Shown: positions 22,264 through 32,382, counted from the first letter of the stretch. The stretch: DNA of 64,000 nucleotides from Candidatus Paralachnospira sangeri (GCA_904397815.1 CAJFOT010000113.1:16642-80641), one strand, 5' to 3'. The notes: generated from the sequence alone by a model not told the origin. Translations and numbers: made by a program.

Positions 22264-23263
22264 TTTTCTCCACTCCTTCCGCTGCTGTTTCCTTTTTCCC
22301 CATATTCAGTCTGGCAGCCAGTTTTCCTTCCAGCTTTTTCAGCGCGCCCATGCAGCCGCCGGGCAGGAATGCTATAAACAGAAGCACTACCCCGCCGAAG
22401 ATAATATCTCTCCAGGCTGTGGCAGAAGCCAGCGCTTCATTGATAAACTGAAATACCACCGCGCCGATAACCGGCCCGAAAATCGTATTCACACCGCCGA
22501 AAATACACATAATCACGTAGTTGAAGGCATTGGACTGAATGTATGTATTGCTGACAACCAGCTCATTCAGATGGGCCGCGCAGGCGCCGGCGAAGCCTAC
22601 ATAAAAGGTGCTGATCGCAAACGCCATTACTTTATATTTCCGCACATTGATTCCCATGCCGTCAGCAGAACGGGTGTTATCCCGGCAGGCCATAAAAGCC
22701 CGGCCGATTTTAGATTTTACAATCATATGCTTCGCCAGCAGGGCGATCACCACGCATACCAGAATAAAATAATAGGTATACCGGTAATTGGAATTCAGAT
22801 TAATGCCGAAAATGCTCAGAGGCTCTACCTTCAGTCCGCGGTAAGGCTCCAGAAAACTGATATTGCAGATCAGCTGGTAGATAAAGTTTGCGAAAGCGAT
22901 GGAAGCCAGCGCCAGAAACTGGAATTTCAGTTTGGAACAGGGAAGGGCTACCAGTGCTCCTGCCGCCGCCGCCACAACTGCCGCAATGAGCATGGAAGCC
23001 ACAACCGGAATGCCGGTATACGTGGTCAGCAGCGTCGTCACATAAGCACCGATGGCGTAATATGCAATATGCCCGAAGGAAATCATGCCTGCATAACCGA
23101 ATAAAATATCCAGGCCGGAGGCTGCCACGATATAAATCCCTACGAAGGAAAAGAAATACAGCCGGTAACTGTTGGTGATCAGCAGCGGCAGAATCACCGC
23201 CGCAAGCCCCACGATCAGCAGAATGATCCGGTTCAGTTTTTTTATGGACAGATTCTCTCTCAT
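22256..23263 (-). CDS. livM: Branched-chain amino-acid-type ABC transporter permease
   Basis: LDILFGYAGMISFGHIAYYAIGAY. Confidence 0.92.
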   Translation of the reverse strand: MRENLSIKKLNRIILLIVGLAAVILPLLITNSYRLYFFSFVGIYIVAASGLDILFGYAGMISFGHIAYYAIGAYVTTLLTTYTGIPVVASMLIAAVVAAAAGALVALPCSKLKFQFLALASIAFANFIYQLICNISFLEPYRGLKVEPLSIFGINLNSNYRYTYYFILVCVVIALLAKHMIVKSKIGRAFMACRDNTRSADGMGINVRKYKVMAFAISTFYVGFAGACAAHLNELVVSNTYIQSNAFNYVIMCIFGGVNTIFGPVIGAVVFQFINEALASATAWRDIIFGGVVLLFIAFLPGGCMGALKKLEGKLAARLNMGKKETAAEGVEKND

Positions 23264-23280
23264 ATGCTACCTCCCTCTGC

Positions 23281-24156
23281 TTATACGTCGCGGACTGCCT
23301 GCTCGTTAAACAGACCGGTGGGACGGACTGCCAGAATCAGGAAAAGGATCAGATAAGCGATCATACTCTTCCATGTAGAATTCACATAACCGCCTACCAG
23401 CGACTCAATCAGACCGATGATAATGCCGCCCACCATCGCGCCGTAAATATTCCCCATGCCGCCTGCCACAGAGCTGGCAAAACCCATCTGCGAGAGATTT
23501 GCGCCCAGCAGGAGGGTGACGCCGTAAATCGGTCCCAGCATCATACCGCACATCGCCGCTACCACAGAAGCCAGCCCCCATGTCAGACCGTTGCTCTTTA
23601 CTACATCAATGCCGCAGGCTTCTGCCGCTTTGCTGTGCATCGCACAGGCCTGCATACCGATGCCGGTTTTGGTTTTGGTCATAAATAAATGTACCAGCAG
23701 CATGGAAATCAACGCCAGAAACAGACACATAATTCTTTCCGGCTGCAGATGGGCGCCTAAAATATTTACTGTAGAAATATTGAAAATAGAAGGGAACCGT
23801 TTCGCGTTAGAACCGAATATCAACGCCTCCCCTCCATTGATAACCCTGGAGAGGCCGAAGGTAATCAGCAGCATATAAACGCCGGTTACGCCCCGCTTCT
23901 GATATTTGGCCACCAGCCCTTTCTGAATCAGCACGCCGAAGGCAAACATAATCACAACGGTTAAAATCAAAGCTACCCCATAAGGCAGTCCGCATACACC
24001 GAAAAAGGTGTATCCCAGAAAGGCAGACAGCGTAATCAGCTCACCCTGCGCCAGATTCATAATGCCGGACGCCCGGTAGATCACACTGTATCCCAGACCG
24101 ATCAGACCATAAATACTTCCCATGATCAGTCCGACTATAATAAGAGATTTAAGCAT
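23281..24156 (-). CDS. livH: Branched-chain amino-acid-type ABC transporter permease
   Basis: GLIGLGYSVIYRASGIMNLAQGE. Confidence 0.92.
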   Translation of the reverse strand: MLKSLIIVGLIMGSIYGLIGLGYSVIYRASGIMNLAQGELITLSAFLGYTFFGVCGLPYGVALILTVVIMFAFGVLIQKGLVAKYQKRGVTGVYMLLITFGLSRVINGGEALIFGSNAKRFPSIFNISTVNILGAHLQPERIMCLFLALISMLLVHLFMTKTKTGIGMQACAMHSKAAEACGIDVVKSNGLTWGLASVVAAMCGMMLGPIYGVTLLLGANLSQMGFASSVAGGMGNIYGAMVGGIIIGLIESLVGGYVNSTWKSMIAYLILFLILAVRPTGLFNEQAVRDV

Positions 24157-24214
24157 TCTGAACTCCTCCTGTTTGAAACAAATGAACTTTTCTCCGGTTT
24201 CGGAACATATAAAA

Positions 24215-24254
24215 GCGGCGCCCGTCTGACGGGCAAATCAGTCCGGGCCGCCGC
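24215..24254 (-). terminator. Intercistronic GC-rich stem-loop between the binding-protein and permease genes
   Basis: GCGGCGCCCG...CGGGCCGCCGC with a nested CCCGTCTGACGGG; followed by TTTTATAT on the minus strand. Confidence 0.6.
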
Positions 24255-24273
24255 CTCTATAGATCCTTACTGT

Positions 24274-25581
24274 TTATTTTTCTCTTCCGGTCGCGGATTT
24301 GTACGCGTCATATCCGCCGTCCGTCAGCCAGTTGTCGAAATTCTTGGAACCGCCGTCCACATAGATGGTTCTCATGAATTCGTGGCAGGGCTCACGATCG
24401 CCTTGGGTAAAGTCTACCGGTCCCATACAGAGGCTGATGTCATTGATTCCCAGCATCGCTTCTATAATCGCGTCAGAATCATGGTTTGTGCCGGCCCGCT
24501 TCGCTGCCTCCAGCAGCAGATAGCAGCTGTCATAACATCTGTATGTAATACCAACGGTCGGCAGAGAACCTGTCTTTTCCTGGAACTTCTCCAGGAATGT
24601 GATAACTTCCTCTCTGGCTCCTGCTTCCTGGGCAGCTTCGATAGTTTTGTAGGTTGTGTAAGCTACGCAGCCCATCAAATACTGGGAATTTGCTTCACCA
24701 ATCTGATCTACATGAGAAGTCATCCATTCGTCTTTGTTCATCACAATGCCGTTATATCCATACTCACGAAGCTGTTTCACAAAGTTTACACCTGCGCCTG
24801 AGCATACAACATACACCACATCCGGATTGGAATCTACAATTTTCAGGCACTGCGCGCTGTAATCGGTATCACTTTCTGTACCGGTCTCCACCGCTACCAC
24901 ATTCAGCCCTGCTTCTTCCAGCGCCGGCTCCATACTCTCCCAGTTGGCGATGGAAGCTTCGTCCTGGCCGTAGAATACCGCTATATTTTCATACTGCAGT
25001 TCCTGCATCGTCTCGATGAACTGCGGAATACTGTAATCGGCGTTAAACGCGCCTCTGACAGAATACTTCTGATCATCTGTAACCAGAGAGCCGGATGTTC
25101 CCATGAATACATTGGCGATTCCCGCGTCCTCCAGATAAGGAAGAGCAGCCACTACGTCAGATGACTGGAAGGAACCGATGACCGCGTCCACATTCTGTCC
25201 GATCAGGTACTGCGCCGCCGTCACAGCTGTCTCCGGATTGTTGGTGGTATCATAATAAATAAAGTTAACTTCTTCGCCATTCACAGTGCCGCCGATATCT
25301 TCCACAGCAATCTCAAAGGCAACCTTCATCTCCTCACCAATGGTCGCCGCATTGCCGCTCATCCACTGATATACGCCGATGTTGAAAGCACCTTCCTGGG
25401 TGGTACCTTCTTCTCCCTCAGCCGCCGCCTGGGTATCACCGGAAGCAGCCGTTGTTTCTGCAGCCGCGCCGGTATCATCGGCAGCCGCTGTGGTCTCTCC
25501 GCTTCCGCCGCCGGAGCAGGCTGTCAGTGAGAATGTCATTGCGAGAGCAAGCACCAGAGCTAAAATTCTTTTTTGTCTCAT
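24274..25581 (-). CDS. ABC transporter substrate-binding lipoprotein (LivJ/K, type-1 periplasmic binding fold)
   Basis: Lipobox LTACSGGGSG; start set at MRQKRILALVLALAM. Confidence 0.92.
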   Translation of the reverse strand: MRQKRILALVLALAMTFSLTACSGGGSGETTAAADDTGAAAETTAASGDTQAAAEGEEGTTQEGAFNIGVYQWMSGNAATIGEEMKVAFEIAVEDIGGTVNGEEVNFIYYDTTNNPETAVTAAQYLIGQNVDAVIGSFQSSDVVAALPYLEDAGIANVFMGTSGSLVTDDQKYSVRGAFNADYSIPQFIETMQELQYENIAVFYGQDEASIANWESMEPALEEAGLNVVAVETGTESDTDYSAQCLKIVDSNPDVVYVVCSGAGVNFVKQLREYGYNGIVMNKDEWMTSHVDQIGEANSQYLMGCVAYTTYKTIEAAQEAGAREEVITFLEKFQEKTGSLPTVGITYRCYDSCYLLLEAAKRAGTNHDSDAIIEAMLGINDISLCMGPVDFTQGDREPCHEFMRTIYVDGGSKNFDNWLTDGGYDAYKSATGREK

Positions 25582-25856
25582 TTGTCCAATTTCCTCCTTT
25601 TTTTGCCCGTGTTTATTGTATGACTTTATTATATTCATCTTTACTCAAATCAACAAGGTAGCCATTTTCAACAATCAGGGGGACAAATTCAAGATTGGGT
25701 TGATTAAAATAGTCAGATGTTTTACGATAGCCATAACAGCGCCGGCTGCTTCATACGCCGGTCCGGACGCCGATGCTGTACACTTACTGTCTGTTTGCGG
25801 CAGCGGCGCTGTTCATTTTAATCTTTTATGTTACGCAGAAAGGGGAAACTGATCCA

Positions 25857-26672
25857 ATGGCATTTGTAGAATTGAATTATGGTTCTTATAACCTGGGCAT
25901 GGACAGCAGCGTGTCTGTTTTTCTTCCAGAGAAGCGGCTTCAAAAGCCGGTATCCCAGCCCGACCGGAAATATCCGGTGCTCTATCTGCTCCACGGACAT
26001 TCCGACGACCACACTGCCTATGTGCGCAAGGGTATCACGGAGATCCTGGTGCGGGATCTGGATCTGATCGTGGTAATGCCCAACGGCCACAGAAGCTTCT
26101 ATACCAATGCAAAGCAGGGCCATTTATATGAAAACTTTATTACGCAGGAACTTCCTGTCGTAATCGAAAACTATTTTCCCGCCTCCTCCAGCCGGGAGGA
26201 CCGCTTTATCGCCGGCCTCTCCATGGGCGGATATGGCGCCCTGAAGCTGGCGCTCAACCATCCTGACCTGTACGCCGCTGCCGCCAGCATGTCCGGCGCC
26301 GTATCGCCCAGGATGACGGAAAATGAAAAAACAAAGGGGATGTTCGCAGTGCCTGATATGTTTCAGAATCTGGAAAATATATTCGGTTCGGAAGAGGACT
26401 ACAAAAACAGCGGCAGCGACCTGATGTACATGGCCAGAAAGGTAGATGAATCTGAAGGCCCCAAGCCCCGGATCTTCCAGTGCTGCGGCACCGAAGACCC
26501 GCTGATCGACGACAACCGGGCACTGCGGGATGTGTTCCAGAACGAGCTGAAAAATATTCCATATGAATATAAAGAATCGCCGGGGATCCATAACTGGTTT
26601 TACTGGAATCAGGCACTGGTGGATATTCTGGAGTTTTTGGGATTTGCGGTGGATAGAAATGTAGTGCTGTAA
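25857..26672 (+). CDS. Alpha/beta-hydrolase, tributyrin esterase-like
   Basis: LLHGHSDDHTAYVRKG, IAGLSMGGYGALKLAL; start re-assigned to MAFVELNYG. Confidence 0.88.
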   Translation: MAFVELNYGSYNLGMDSSVSVFLPEKRLQKPVSQPDRKYPVLYLLHGHSDDHTAYVRKGITEILVRDLDLIVVMPNGHRSFYTNAKQGHLYENFITQELPVVIENYFPASSSREDRFIAGLSMGGYGALKLALNHPDLYAAAASMSGAVSPRMTENEKTKGMFAVPDMFQNLENIFGSEEDYKNSGSDLMYMARKVDESEGPKPRIFQCCGTEDPLIDDNRALRDVFQNELKNIPYEYKESPGIHNWFYWNQALVDILEFLGFAVDRNVVL

Positions 26673-26764
26673 GGCAGGGGCGTATAGCTTTTTATTCACA
26701 GTGCAGGCGGGAGGGACGAACCGCCGGAGGGGGAGAACGGGGTTTGGGGCAGCGTGACCGGACA

Positions 26765-27170
26765 GGGCCTCCCCTGATTCGTCTCCGCAGGGACAGGGGG
26801 TATGGAACGCAGCGCAGGCAGTATCCAGGCACAGACAGGCGCAGAGGGCGGCGGGCGGAGGATTTCTGCCATGTGACATGCATGTGGAGGCCTGTTATAA
26901 ATTCTTAGCGGGCAGGCAGGCCGTTTTCCAGACAGAACCAGGCGCACAACGCCTGGTTCTGAGATTTTCGCGAAGAAAAAGTATCAGACTTTTTCTGAGT
27001 GTAAAATCGGTTCTGGAAAACGGCCTGTCTGGCCGCTTAGAATTTATTCAGGCCGGGAACAAAGCATGTCACATGACAGAACCCTCCGCCCGCCGCCCTC
27101 TGCGCCTGTCTGTGCCGTCCGGACCGCATTCTGTACCTCTGCGGTGACAATCCGGGGAGGCATGTCCCGA
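26765..27170. repeat. Large composite imperfect inverted repeat in a convergent intergenic region
   Basis: 34-bp block identical in inverse orientation at 26828-26861 and 27083-27116; further arm matches CATGTGACATGC and AGGCCGTTTTCCAGA; nested hairpin CAGAACCAGGC/GCCTGGTTCTG (26933-26943/26951-26961). Confidence 0.9.
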
Positions 27171-27235
27171 GGCGGCGTTCCCCGGTTTGCTTTTCCGTCC
27201 GGGTGGGTGACAGCCCTCCTGAACGAAAATAGTCA

Positions 27236-28324
27236 TCAGCGCTTGATGTCGTAACTCATGTTCATCAGATTCCGTATGGTCTGCACATCGTCTGTGATAT
27301 TGGCATCGCCGTGGATGGTGTGTTTGATGGCGCTGCTGGCTACGGCGAAGTTGACCATGTCCATGGGACGGTATTTGTGGATCATCGCGTAGATCAGGCC
27401 GCTGGCGAAGGCATCGCCGCCGCCCACGCGGTCCAGGATGTTGAAGGTGAACAGACGGCTCTCGAAGGTATGACCCTCATACCACATAAACGCTTTCAGG
27501 CTGTTCTCGCTGCCGCTGTGGGCATAGCGGATATGGCGGGCGATACATTTCAGATTGGGGTATCTGCGCACAAAGGCCTGGAAAATCTCATCCTGCTGCT
27601 CGTAGGAAGGCTGAAGGGGCACGCCGTCCTTATAGTCTCCCTTTCTGTGGTCGTCCTCGTCTCTCCACAGATGATAGGGCTCGATGCCCAGCAGCACATC
27701 CACATAGGGCAGACATTCCGTACAGAAATCCCGGGCCTCTTCCCATGTCCAGAGGGCGCTGCGGAAGTTTCCGTCGAAGCTGACTGTCAGACCCAGCTCC
27801 TTCGCCGTCTTCAGGCTGTCCATCACCAGCTTCCGGCAGTTATCGCTGAGCGCCGGCGTAATGCCGCTCAGATGAAGCCAGTCGAATTCCTGCAGCAGGG
27901 CATGGAGATCCACATGGCTGTAATCATATTCAGAAAAGGCGCTGTGCATCCGGTCATAGATTACCTTGCTGGCCCGGATTCCATAGCCGTTTTCCAGATA
28001 ATATGTACCCATCCGGTTGGTAGGCGTGTCCTCGGGATTGCTCAGGATCACCGGCGTACAGTGCACATCGTTGCTCCGCAGCATTCTGATCGCGCTCTTG
28101 CCGATGCTGTTGTTGGGCACGACGCTGAAAAAGGTGCTGTCTACCCCCAGATTGGCCAGAGCCAGGGCAATATTCGCCTCGCTGCCGCCATAGCTGGCCT
28201 CAAAGCTGCTGGCCATCCTGATTTTTTCATAATTCGGCGGGCTCAGACGAAGCATAATCTCTCCAATGGTAAAAAATTTCTGAGGGCTGTCATTGTTCTG
28301 CAATAAAGGATTAAAATGTTCCAT
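27236..28324 (-). CDS. PfkB-family sugar kinase (2-keto-3-deoxygluconate kinase-like)
   Basis: GEIMLRLSPP, YGGSEANIALALANLG, DRVGGGDAFASGLIYA. Confidence 0.88.
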   Translation of the reverse strand: MEHFNPLLQNNDSPQKFFTIGEIMLRLSPPNYEKIRMASSFEASYGGSEANIALALANLGVDSTFFSVVPNNSIGKSAIRMLRSNDVHCTPVILSNPEDTPTNRMGTYYLENGYGIRASKVIYDRMHSAFSEYDYSHVDLHALLQEFDWLHLSGITPALSDNCRKLVMDSLKTAKELGLTVSFDGNFRSALWTWEEARDFCTECLPYVDVLLGIEPYHLWRDEDDHRKGDYKDGVPLQPSYEQQDEIFQAFVRRYPNLKCIARHIRYAHSGSENSLKAFMWYEGHTFESRLFTFNILDRVGGGDAFASGLIYAMIHKYRPMDMVNFAVASSAIKHTIHGDANITDDVQTIRNLMNMSYDIKR

Positions 28325-28523
28325 ATCTGCTCCTTAACTGGTTTTGTTGTTTGTGACCGGCTATGGAATCTCATCGGGTACAGAATATTCTTTCACTTTC
28401 CCCGTCCATATCCAACTTGTATATAAAAAGATAAATTTATTATAACATTTTAACAATTGAAAATAAAGTCATTTATATATCTTTTCCTGCCGGCAACAGT
28501 TCAGCAAAAACAGACAGCCAGTT

Positions 28524-29396
28524 TTATTTCTGCCACCGCACCGCCGCAATCGCATCCTCCAGCGCCCTCAGGTTTTTCGGGACAGGCAGGGAGGCTTCCA
28601 GTATTCCCTTCTCCGTCAGCCGCTGAAACAGTTCCAGCACCACCGGCGGCTCCAGATTTGTATGCCTGAGAGCCTCATGATCGGCAAATACCTGCTCCGG
28701 CGTCCCGCTGGTCAGAATCTTCCCCTCATGAAAGAGGAGAACCTCATCCGCCCACTCATAGGCATAGTTCACATCGTGGGTGGCCATCAGCACTGTGATG
28801 CCGTTCTCCGTCATCTGATCCACGATATGGTTGACCATCGTGGTATGCTTCGGGTCCAGGGCCGCGGCAGGCTCATCCAGAATGATGATATCCGGATGCA
28901 TGACCAGAATATCCGCGATGGACACCTGCTTTTTCTGCCCGCCGCTCAGGGCGTGGGTCGGCCTGTGGCGGAATGGCGTAATCTCCAGATAGTCGATCAC
29001 CGCCTCCACCTCTTTCTTTGCCTCCTCCTCCGGCACCCCCAGATTCAGTATCCCGAAGGATATCTCCTGGTAGACGCTGGCGGAAAAAAGCTGGTTGTCC
29101 GGATCCTGGAAGACAATGCCCACCTTGCTTCTCAGATCCAGCAGCCCCTTTTTATCATAGTTCACCTCCCGGCCGCCCACATACAGCTTTCCCTTCTGAG
29201 GCCGGCAGATTCCGACGCAGCAGAGAAAAAATGTCGATTTTCCGCTGCCGTTGGCCCCCATAAAGGCCACTTTCTGTCCCTTTCCGATTTCCAGGGAGAG
29301 GCCGTTGAGGGCATAGGTCTGATTATCATCGTAAGAGTAAAATAAATCCTCTGCTTTTAAAATCGTTTCATCTGTCATATCAGCCATCTCCTCCAT
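28524..29396 (-). CDS. cbiO: Energy-coupling-factor ATPase of cobalt transporter
   Basis: GANGSGKSTFFLCC, LSGGQKKQVSIADIL, IIILDEPAAALDP. Confidence 0.93.
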   Translation of the reverse strand: MEEMADMTDETILKAEDLFYSYDDNQTYALNGLSLEIGKGQKVAFMGANGSGKSTFFLCCVGICRPQKGKLYVGGREVNYDKKGLLDLRSKVGIVFQDPDNQLFSASVYQEISFGILNLGVPEEEAKKEVEAVIDYLEITPFRHRPTHALSGGQKKQVSIADILVMHPDIIILDEPAAALDPKHTTMVNHIVDQMTENGITVLMATHDVNYAYEWADEVLLFHEGKILTSGTPEQVFADHEALRHTNLEPPVVLELFQRLTEKGILEASLPVPKNLRALEDAIAAVRWQK

Positions 29397-30151
29397 ACCG
29401 CAAATAAAAATAGAACTGTGTCGAATGCCGCAATCCAGCAGATCACTTTTTTCTTCGGCGGCCTGCTCTCTGAAAGCACCCGTATCCTGCCGTCATAGCA
29501 CCGGGCCTCCATGGCATCATACAGACGGTTGGAGCGCCCTACGGCCCGAACCATCAGCACAGACCCCAGCATCCCAAAGGATTTCAGGGCAGTTTTGTAA
29601 TCCTTATTGCCCAGACGGCAGTCCTGGGAGATGGAAATGGAAGAGGCCACATGGAGCAGCACAAAAATGAATCGGTAAATCAGCAGCATCAGTTCAATCA
29701 TCAGAGCCGGCACATGAAGTTTCCGCAGCACCTCCAGAATATCCGGCATCGGCGTGGTAAAGGATAAAAAATAAAGACAGGATACCGCGCCCAGCGCCGT
29801 CAGGATCAGCTGCACCGCATAGTGGAAAGAATCTGTGCTGGAAGTGATATACCAGCCGCCCACCGGAATCGCAAACAAATCCAGTGGTGTCCTGGACACC
29901 TGAAACATGATGGCGATAGTACTCAGCAGCAGAAAAGCCAGAGGCGCAGTCAGATATTTGATATAACGAGAGGCAGGGATTCCGCCCTTGTAAACAGTCA
30001 GAATCCCTGTTGCCGCCAGAACAATGCAGGCTACCGAAATTGAACGGCTCATAACGCAGATGCACAGTGTAATCACCGCAAAAGCAAATTTCTCGCCGGC
30101 ATTTTCATAGCGGAGTTTTGAATTGTAGCAAAGCTTATCAATTGTAATCAT
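29375..30151 (-). CDS. cbiQ: Cobalt ECF transporter T component
   Basis: CbiQ-like polytopic protein (MVRAVGRSNRLYDAMEARCYDGRI), between cbiN and cbiO. Confidence 0.92.
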   Translation of the reverse strand: MITIDKLCYNSKLRYENAGEKFAFAVITLCICVMSRSISVACIVLAATGILTVYKGGIPASRYIKYLTAPLAFLLLSTIAIMFQVSRTPLDLFAIPVGGWYITSSTDSFHYAVQLILTALGAVSCLYFLSFTTPMPDILEVLRKLHVPALMIELMLLIYRFIFVLLHVASSISISQDCRLGNKDYKTALKSFGMLGSVLMVRAVGRSNRLYDAMEARCYDGRIRVLSESRPPKKKVICWIAAFDTVLFLFAVWRRWLI

Positions 30152-30473
30152 GGGCGGGTACCTGCTCAGAAGTCTGGGTTTCCTTCATCCACTTTTTCCG
30201 TTCTACAAAACGGCCCATGAAAAAGGCGATAATGCCTACGCCGATCCCGGTCTGGAGACAGAACAGGAGGCTCTCCACCTCTCCCGGCAGCTCACCGCCC
30301 AGAATCTGTTCCAGCACAGGAGTCGCCCAGGGCTCATAGGAAGAATCCACCTCTTCCACCACAGTGCTGCCCGCGTCATCCGAGCCGCCGAATTCTGCGT
30401 CCGGCCGCAGAAACAGAGGCAAAAATGCGATCAAAAGTACCACAGCGACTGCCAGAATCACATATTTTTTCAT
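30138..30473 (-). CDS. cbiN: Cobalt transporter accessory protein CbiN
   Basis: FGGSDDAGSTVV...YEPWATPVLEQI...GEVESLLFCLQTGIGVGIIAFFMG. Confidence 0.88.
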   Translation of the reverse strand: MKKYVILAVAVVLLIAFLPLFLRPDAEFGGSDDAGSTVVEEVDSSYEPWATPVLEQILGGELPGEVESLLFCLQTGIGVGIIAFFMGRFVERKKWMKETQTSEQVPAHDYN

Positions 30474-31220
30474 TTATTTTGCCTCCTTTAAAAATCCGAT
30501 TGCTTTCAGCTCCGGCTTTGCGTAGCTTTCCAGTCCCATCACAATCACCACGGTAAGGATCCCCTCGATAATCGCCAGGGGGATCTGGGTGGGGGCAAAT
30601 ACTGCCAGGAACTTCACCAAAGCGCCGCCAATGGTAGTATCAGCATGATGAGCCAGGGCCATCTGACAGGCAGTCACGCAATATGTAAAAAAATCACCCA
30701 GGGCAGCTGCCAGGAATACGGATACCTTCCGATTTACATTGGCCTTCTTACAGACGGTATAAATCCCGTAAGAGACAAAGGGACCCGCAATCGCCATCGA
30801 AAAGGTATTTGCGCCAATGGTGGTCAGTCCGCCATGTCCCAGAAGAAGCGCCTGGAAAAGCAGGACGATCAGCCCCAGTATGGAAACCGCGGAGGGCCCG
30901 AATAAAATCGCGCCAAGCCCTGTCCCCGTCATATGAGAACAGCTCCCCGATACAGAGGGGATTTTCAGCGATGAAATCACAAATACAAAAGCGCCCGACA
31001 TCGCCAACAGGGTGATCAGATTTCTGTGCTCTGCCAGCTTTTTCTTAATCGACATAAATCCCGCAATAATAAACGGAACGCACAGCACACCCCAGGCGAT
31101 ACAGTAGCCCCCCGGCAGATACCCCTCCATGATGTGCATGGCATTTGCGGCGGGTCCGATGCCGAAGCTCAGGGCAAACACAGCGGCCAGCATAATAATT
31201 CTTTTTTGACGTTTGCTCAT
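30474..31220 (-). CDS. cbiM: Cobalt ECF transporter substrate-binding component
   Basis: [17 protein letters not shown]; start set at [11 protein letters not shown] behind ggagaa. Confidence 0.94.
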   Translation of the reverse strand: MSKRQKRIIMLAAVFALSFGIGPAANAMHIMEGYLPGGYCIAWGVLCVPFIIAGFMSIKKKLAEHRNLITLLAMSGAFVFVISSLKIPSVSGSCSHMTGTGLGAILFGPSAVSILGLIVLLFQALLLGHGGLTTIGANTFSMAIAGPFVSYGIYTVCKKANVNRKVSVFLAAALGDFFTYCVTACQMALAHHADTTIGGALVKFLAVFAPTQIPLAIIEGILTVVIVMGLESYAKPELKAIGFLKEAK

Positions 31221-31252
31221 TTTTCCTTCTCCCTTCAGATGTAGATTTAACG

Positions 31253-31286
31253 AAAAAAATCGCCTGACGGATTCTCCGGCAGACGA
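31253..31286 (-). terminator. Rho-independent terminator in the cbi leader (riboswitch expression platform)
   Basis: Minus strand CGTCTGCCGG-AGAAT-CCGTCAGGCGATTTTTTT. Confidence 0.7.
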
Positions 31287-31388
31287 TACTGGAAGAACAA
31301 GCGGTGATAGGGCTGTAATCGAATTGAAACCGCTATGAGCCAACCTGTTCTTACACCAGGCTATCTCTCGTAACCCGTGTAAATTTCG

Positions 31389-31550
31389 TGTACAAAGCAG
31401 GTTTTCTGACTCGGATTTCCTCACTGTATTTTGCCTTCCCAGTCTCCCAGTGGCCTTCGTAAATACAGCTCCTTCCTTACAGCGGCGTGACCGTGTGAGC
31501 TTTTCACTCAGCTTCCCTGCCGCCCTTTTCAGGACAGCGCTCTTTGTACA
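31389..31550 (-). ncRNA. Cobalamin (B12) riboswitch
   Basis: Minus strand contains CACGCCGCTGTAA, GCCACTGGGAGACTGGGAAGGC and CCGAGTCAGAAAACCTGC; P1 TGTACAAAG/CTTTGTACA; upstream of cbiM. Confidence 0.94.
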
Positions 31551-31643
31551 TTCAATTCTCTAGTAATTGTATCACGTCTCTGATAAATGTCAATCTTTTG
31601 GGATATGCCAAAAAAGAATACACAAATGTTTCCTTATTTTTTG

Positions 31644-32294
31644 CTAATGAGAAATAATTTCTTTAAGACTTTCGAGGCTGTCAGCTATGTAATCCGCCCC
31701 GGCAGCCTCCAGCTCCTCCCGGCTTCCATAGCCGTACAGAACACCGGCGGAATCCAGCCCGTTCTTTTTGGCCCCGATGATATCATGCTCCCTGTCTCCC
31801 ACCATCAGCGCATGGCTCTTATCTGTGACTCCCGCAGCTTCCAGCACATAGGCAATCACCTCCGCCTTATCCGTCCTGGTTTCATCCAGGCCGGAACCTC
31901 CGACATAGGCAAAATACTCCGCCAGATGATAATGCTCCATAATCTGTCTGGCAAAGGGCTCCGGTTTTGACGTGGCCACCAAAAGCATCCTTCCGCTGTC
32001 CCGCAGGCCCTCCAAAAATTCCTCCATCCCGTCATACACCCGGTTTTCCCAGATTCCTTTCTCCTGGAAATACTCCCGGTAGTATCGGATCGCCTGTCTG
32101 GCCTCCTCTTCGGAAAAGCCGCAGAACCGCTGAAAAGATTCCAGCAGCGGCGGCCCGATAAACCGGTACAAGCTGGTTCTGTCCGGCACATCAGCCCCCG
32201 ATTTTTCCAGCGCATAGGCCACTGAATTGGTGATTCCGACACCCGGGTCTGTCAGAGTCCCGTCCAGATCGAATAAAACTGTCTGATATTTCAC
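31644..32294 (-). CDS. HAD-family hydrolase (phosphoglycolate phosphatase-like)
   Basis: VLFDLDGTLTDPGVGI; GTG start at 32294 behind AAGGAGGAAATAACA. Confidence 0.9.
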   Translation of the reverse strand: MKYQTVLFDLDGTLTDPGVGITNSVAYALEKSGADVPDRTSLYRFIGPPLLESFQRFCGFSEEEARQAIRYYREYFQEKGIWENRVYDGMEEFLEGLRDSGRMLLVATSKPEPFARQIMEHYHLAEYFAYVGGSGLDETRTDKAEVIAYVLEAAGVTDKSHALMVGDREHDIIGAKKNGLDSAGVLYGYGSREELEAAGADYIADSLESLKEIISH

Positions 32295-32382
32295 TGTTAT
32301 TTCCTCCTTACACCTCATATGATCCTGTTCCTTCCGCCCGGCGCCTCTCTCCGGCCAGCCGCCGGACATTTCGCAGGCTGTC

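Noticed and set aside
22139-23104. 321-aa plus-strand ORF
   Set aside because: Antisense of livM/livG; shadow ORF composition.
26878-27147. ORFs inside the large inverted repeat (e.g. 89 aa)
   Set aside because: They arise from the repeat itself; the shared LEFIQAGNK peptide with the 13030-13221 ORF reflects the DNA repeat, not a protein family.
27311-28306. 331-aa plus-strand ORF
   Set aside because: Antisense of the PfkB kinase, which has diagnostic motifs.
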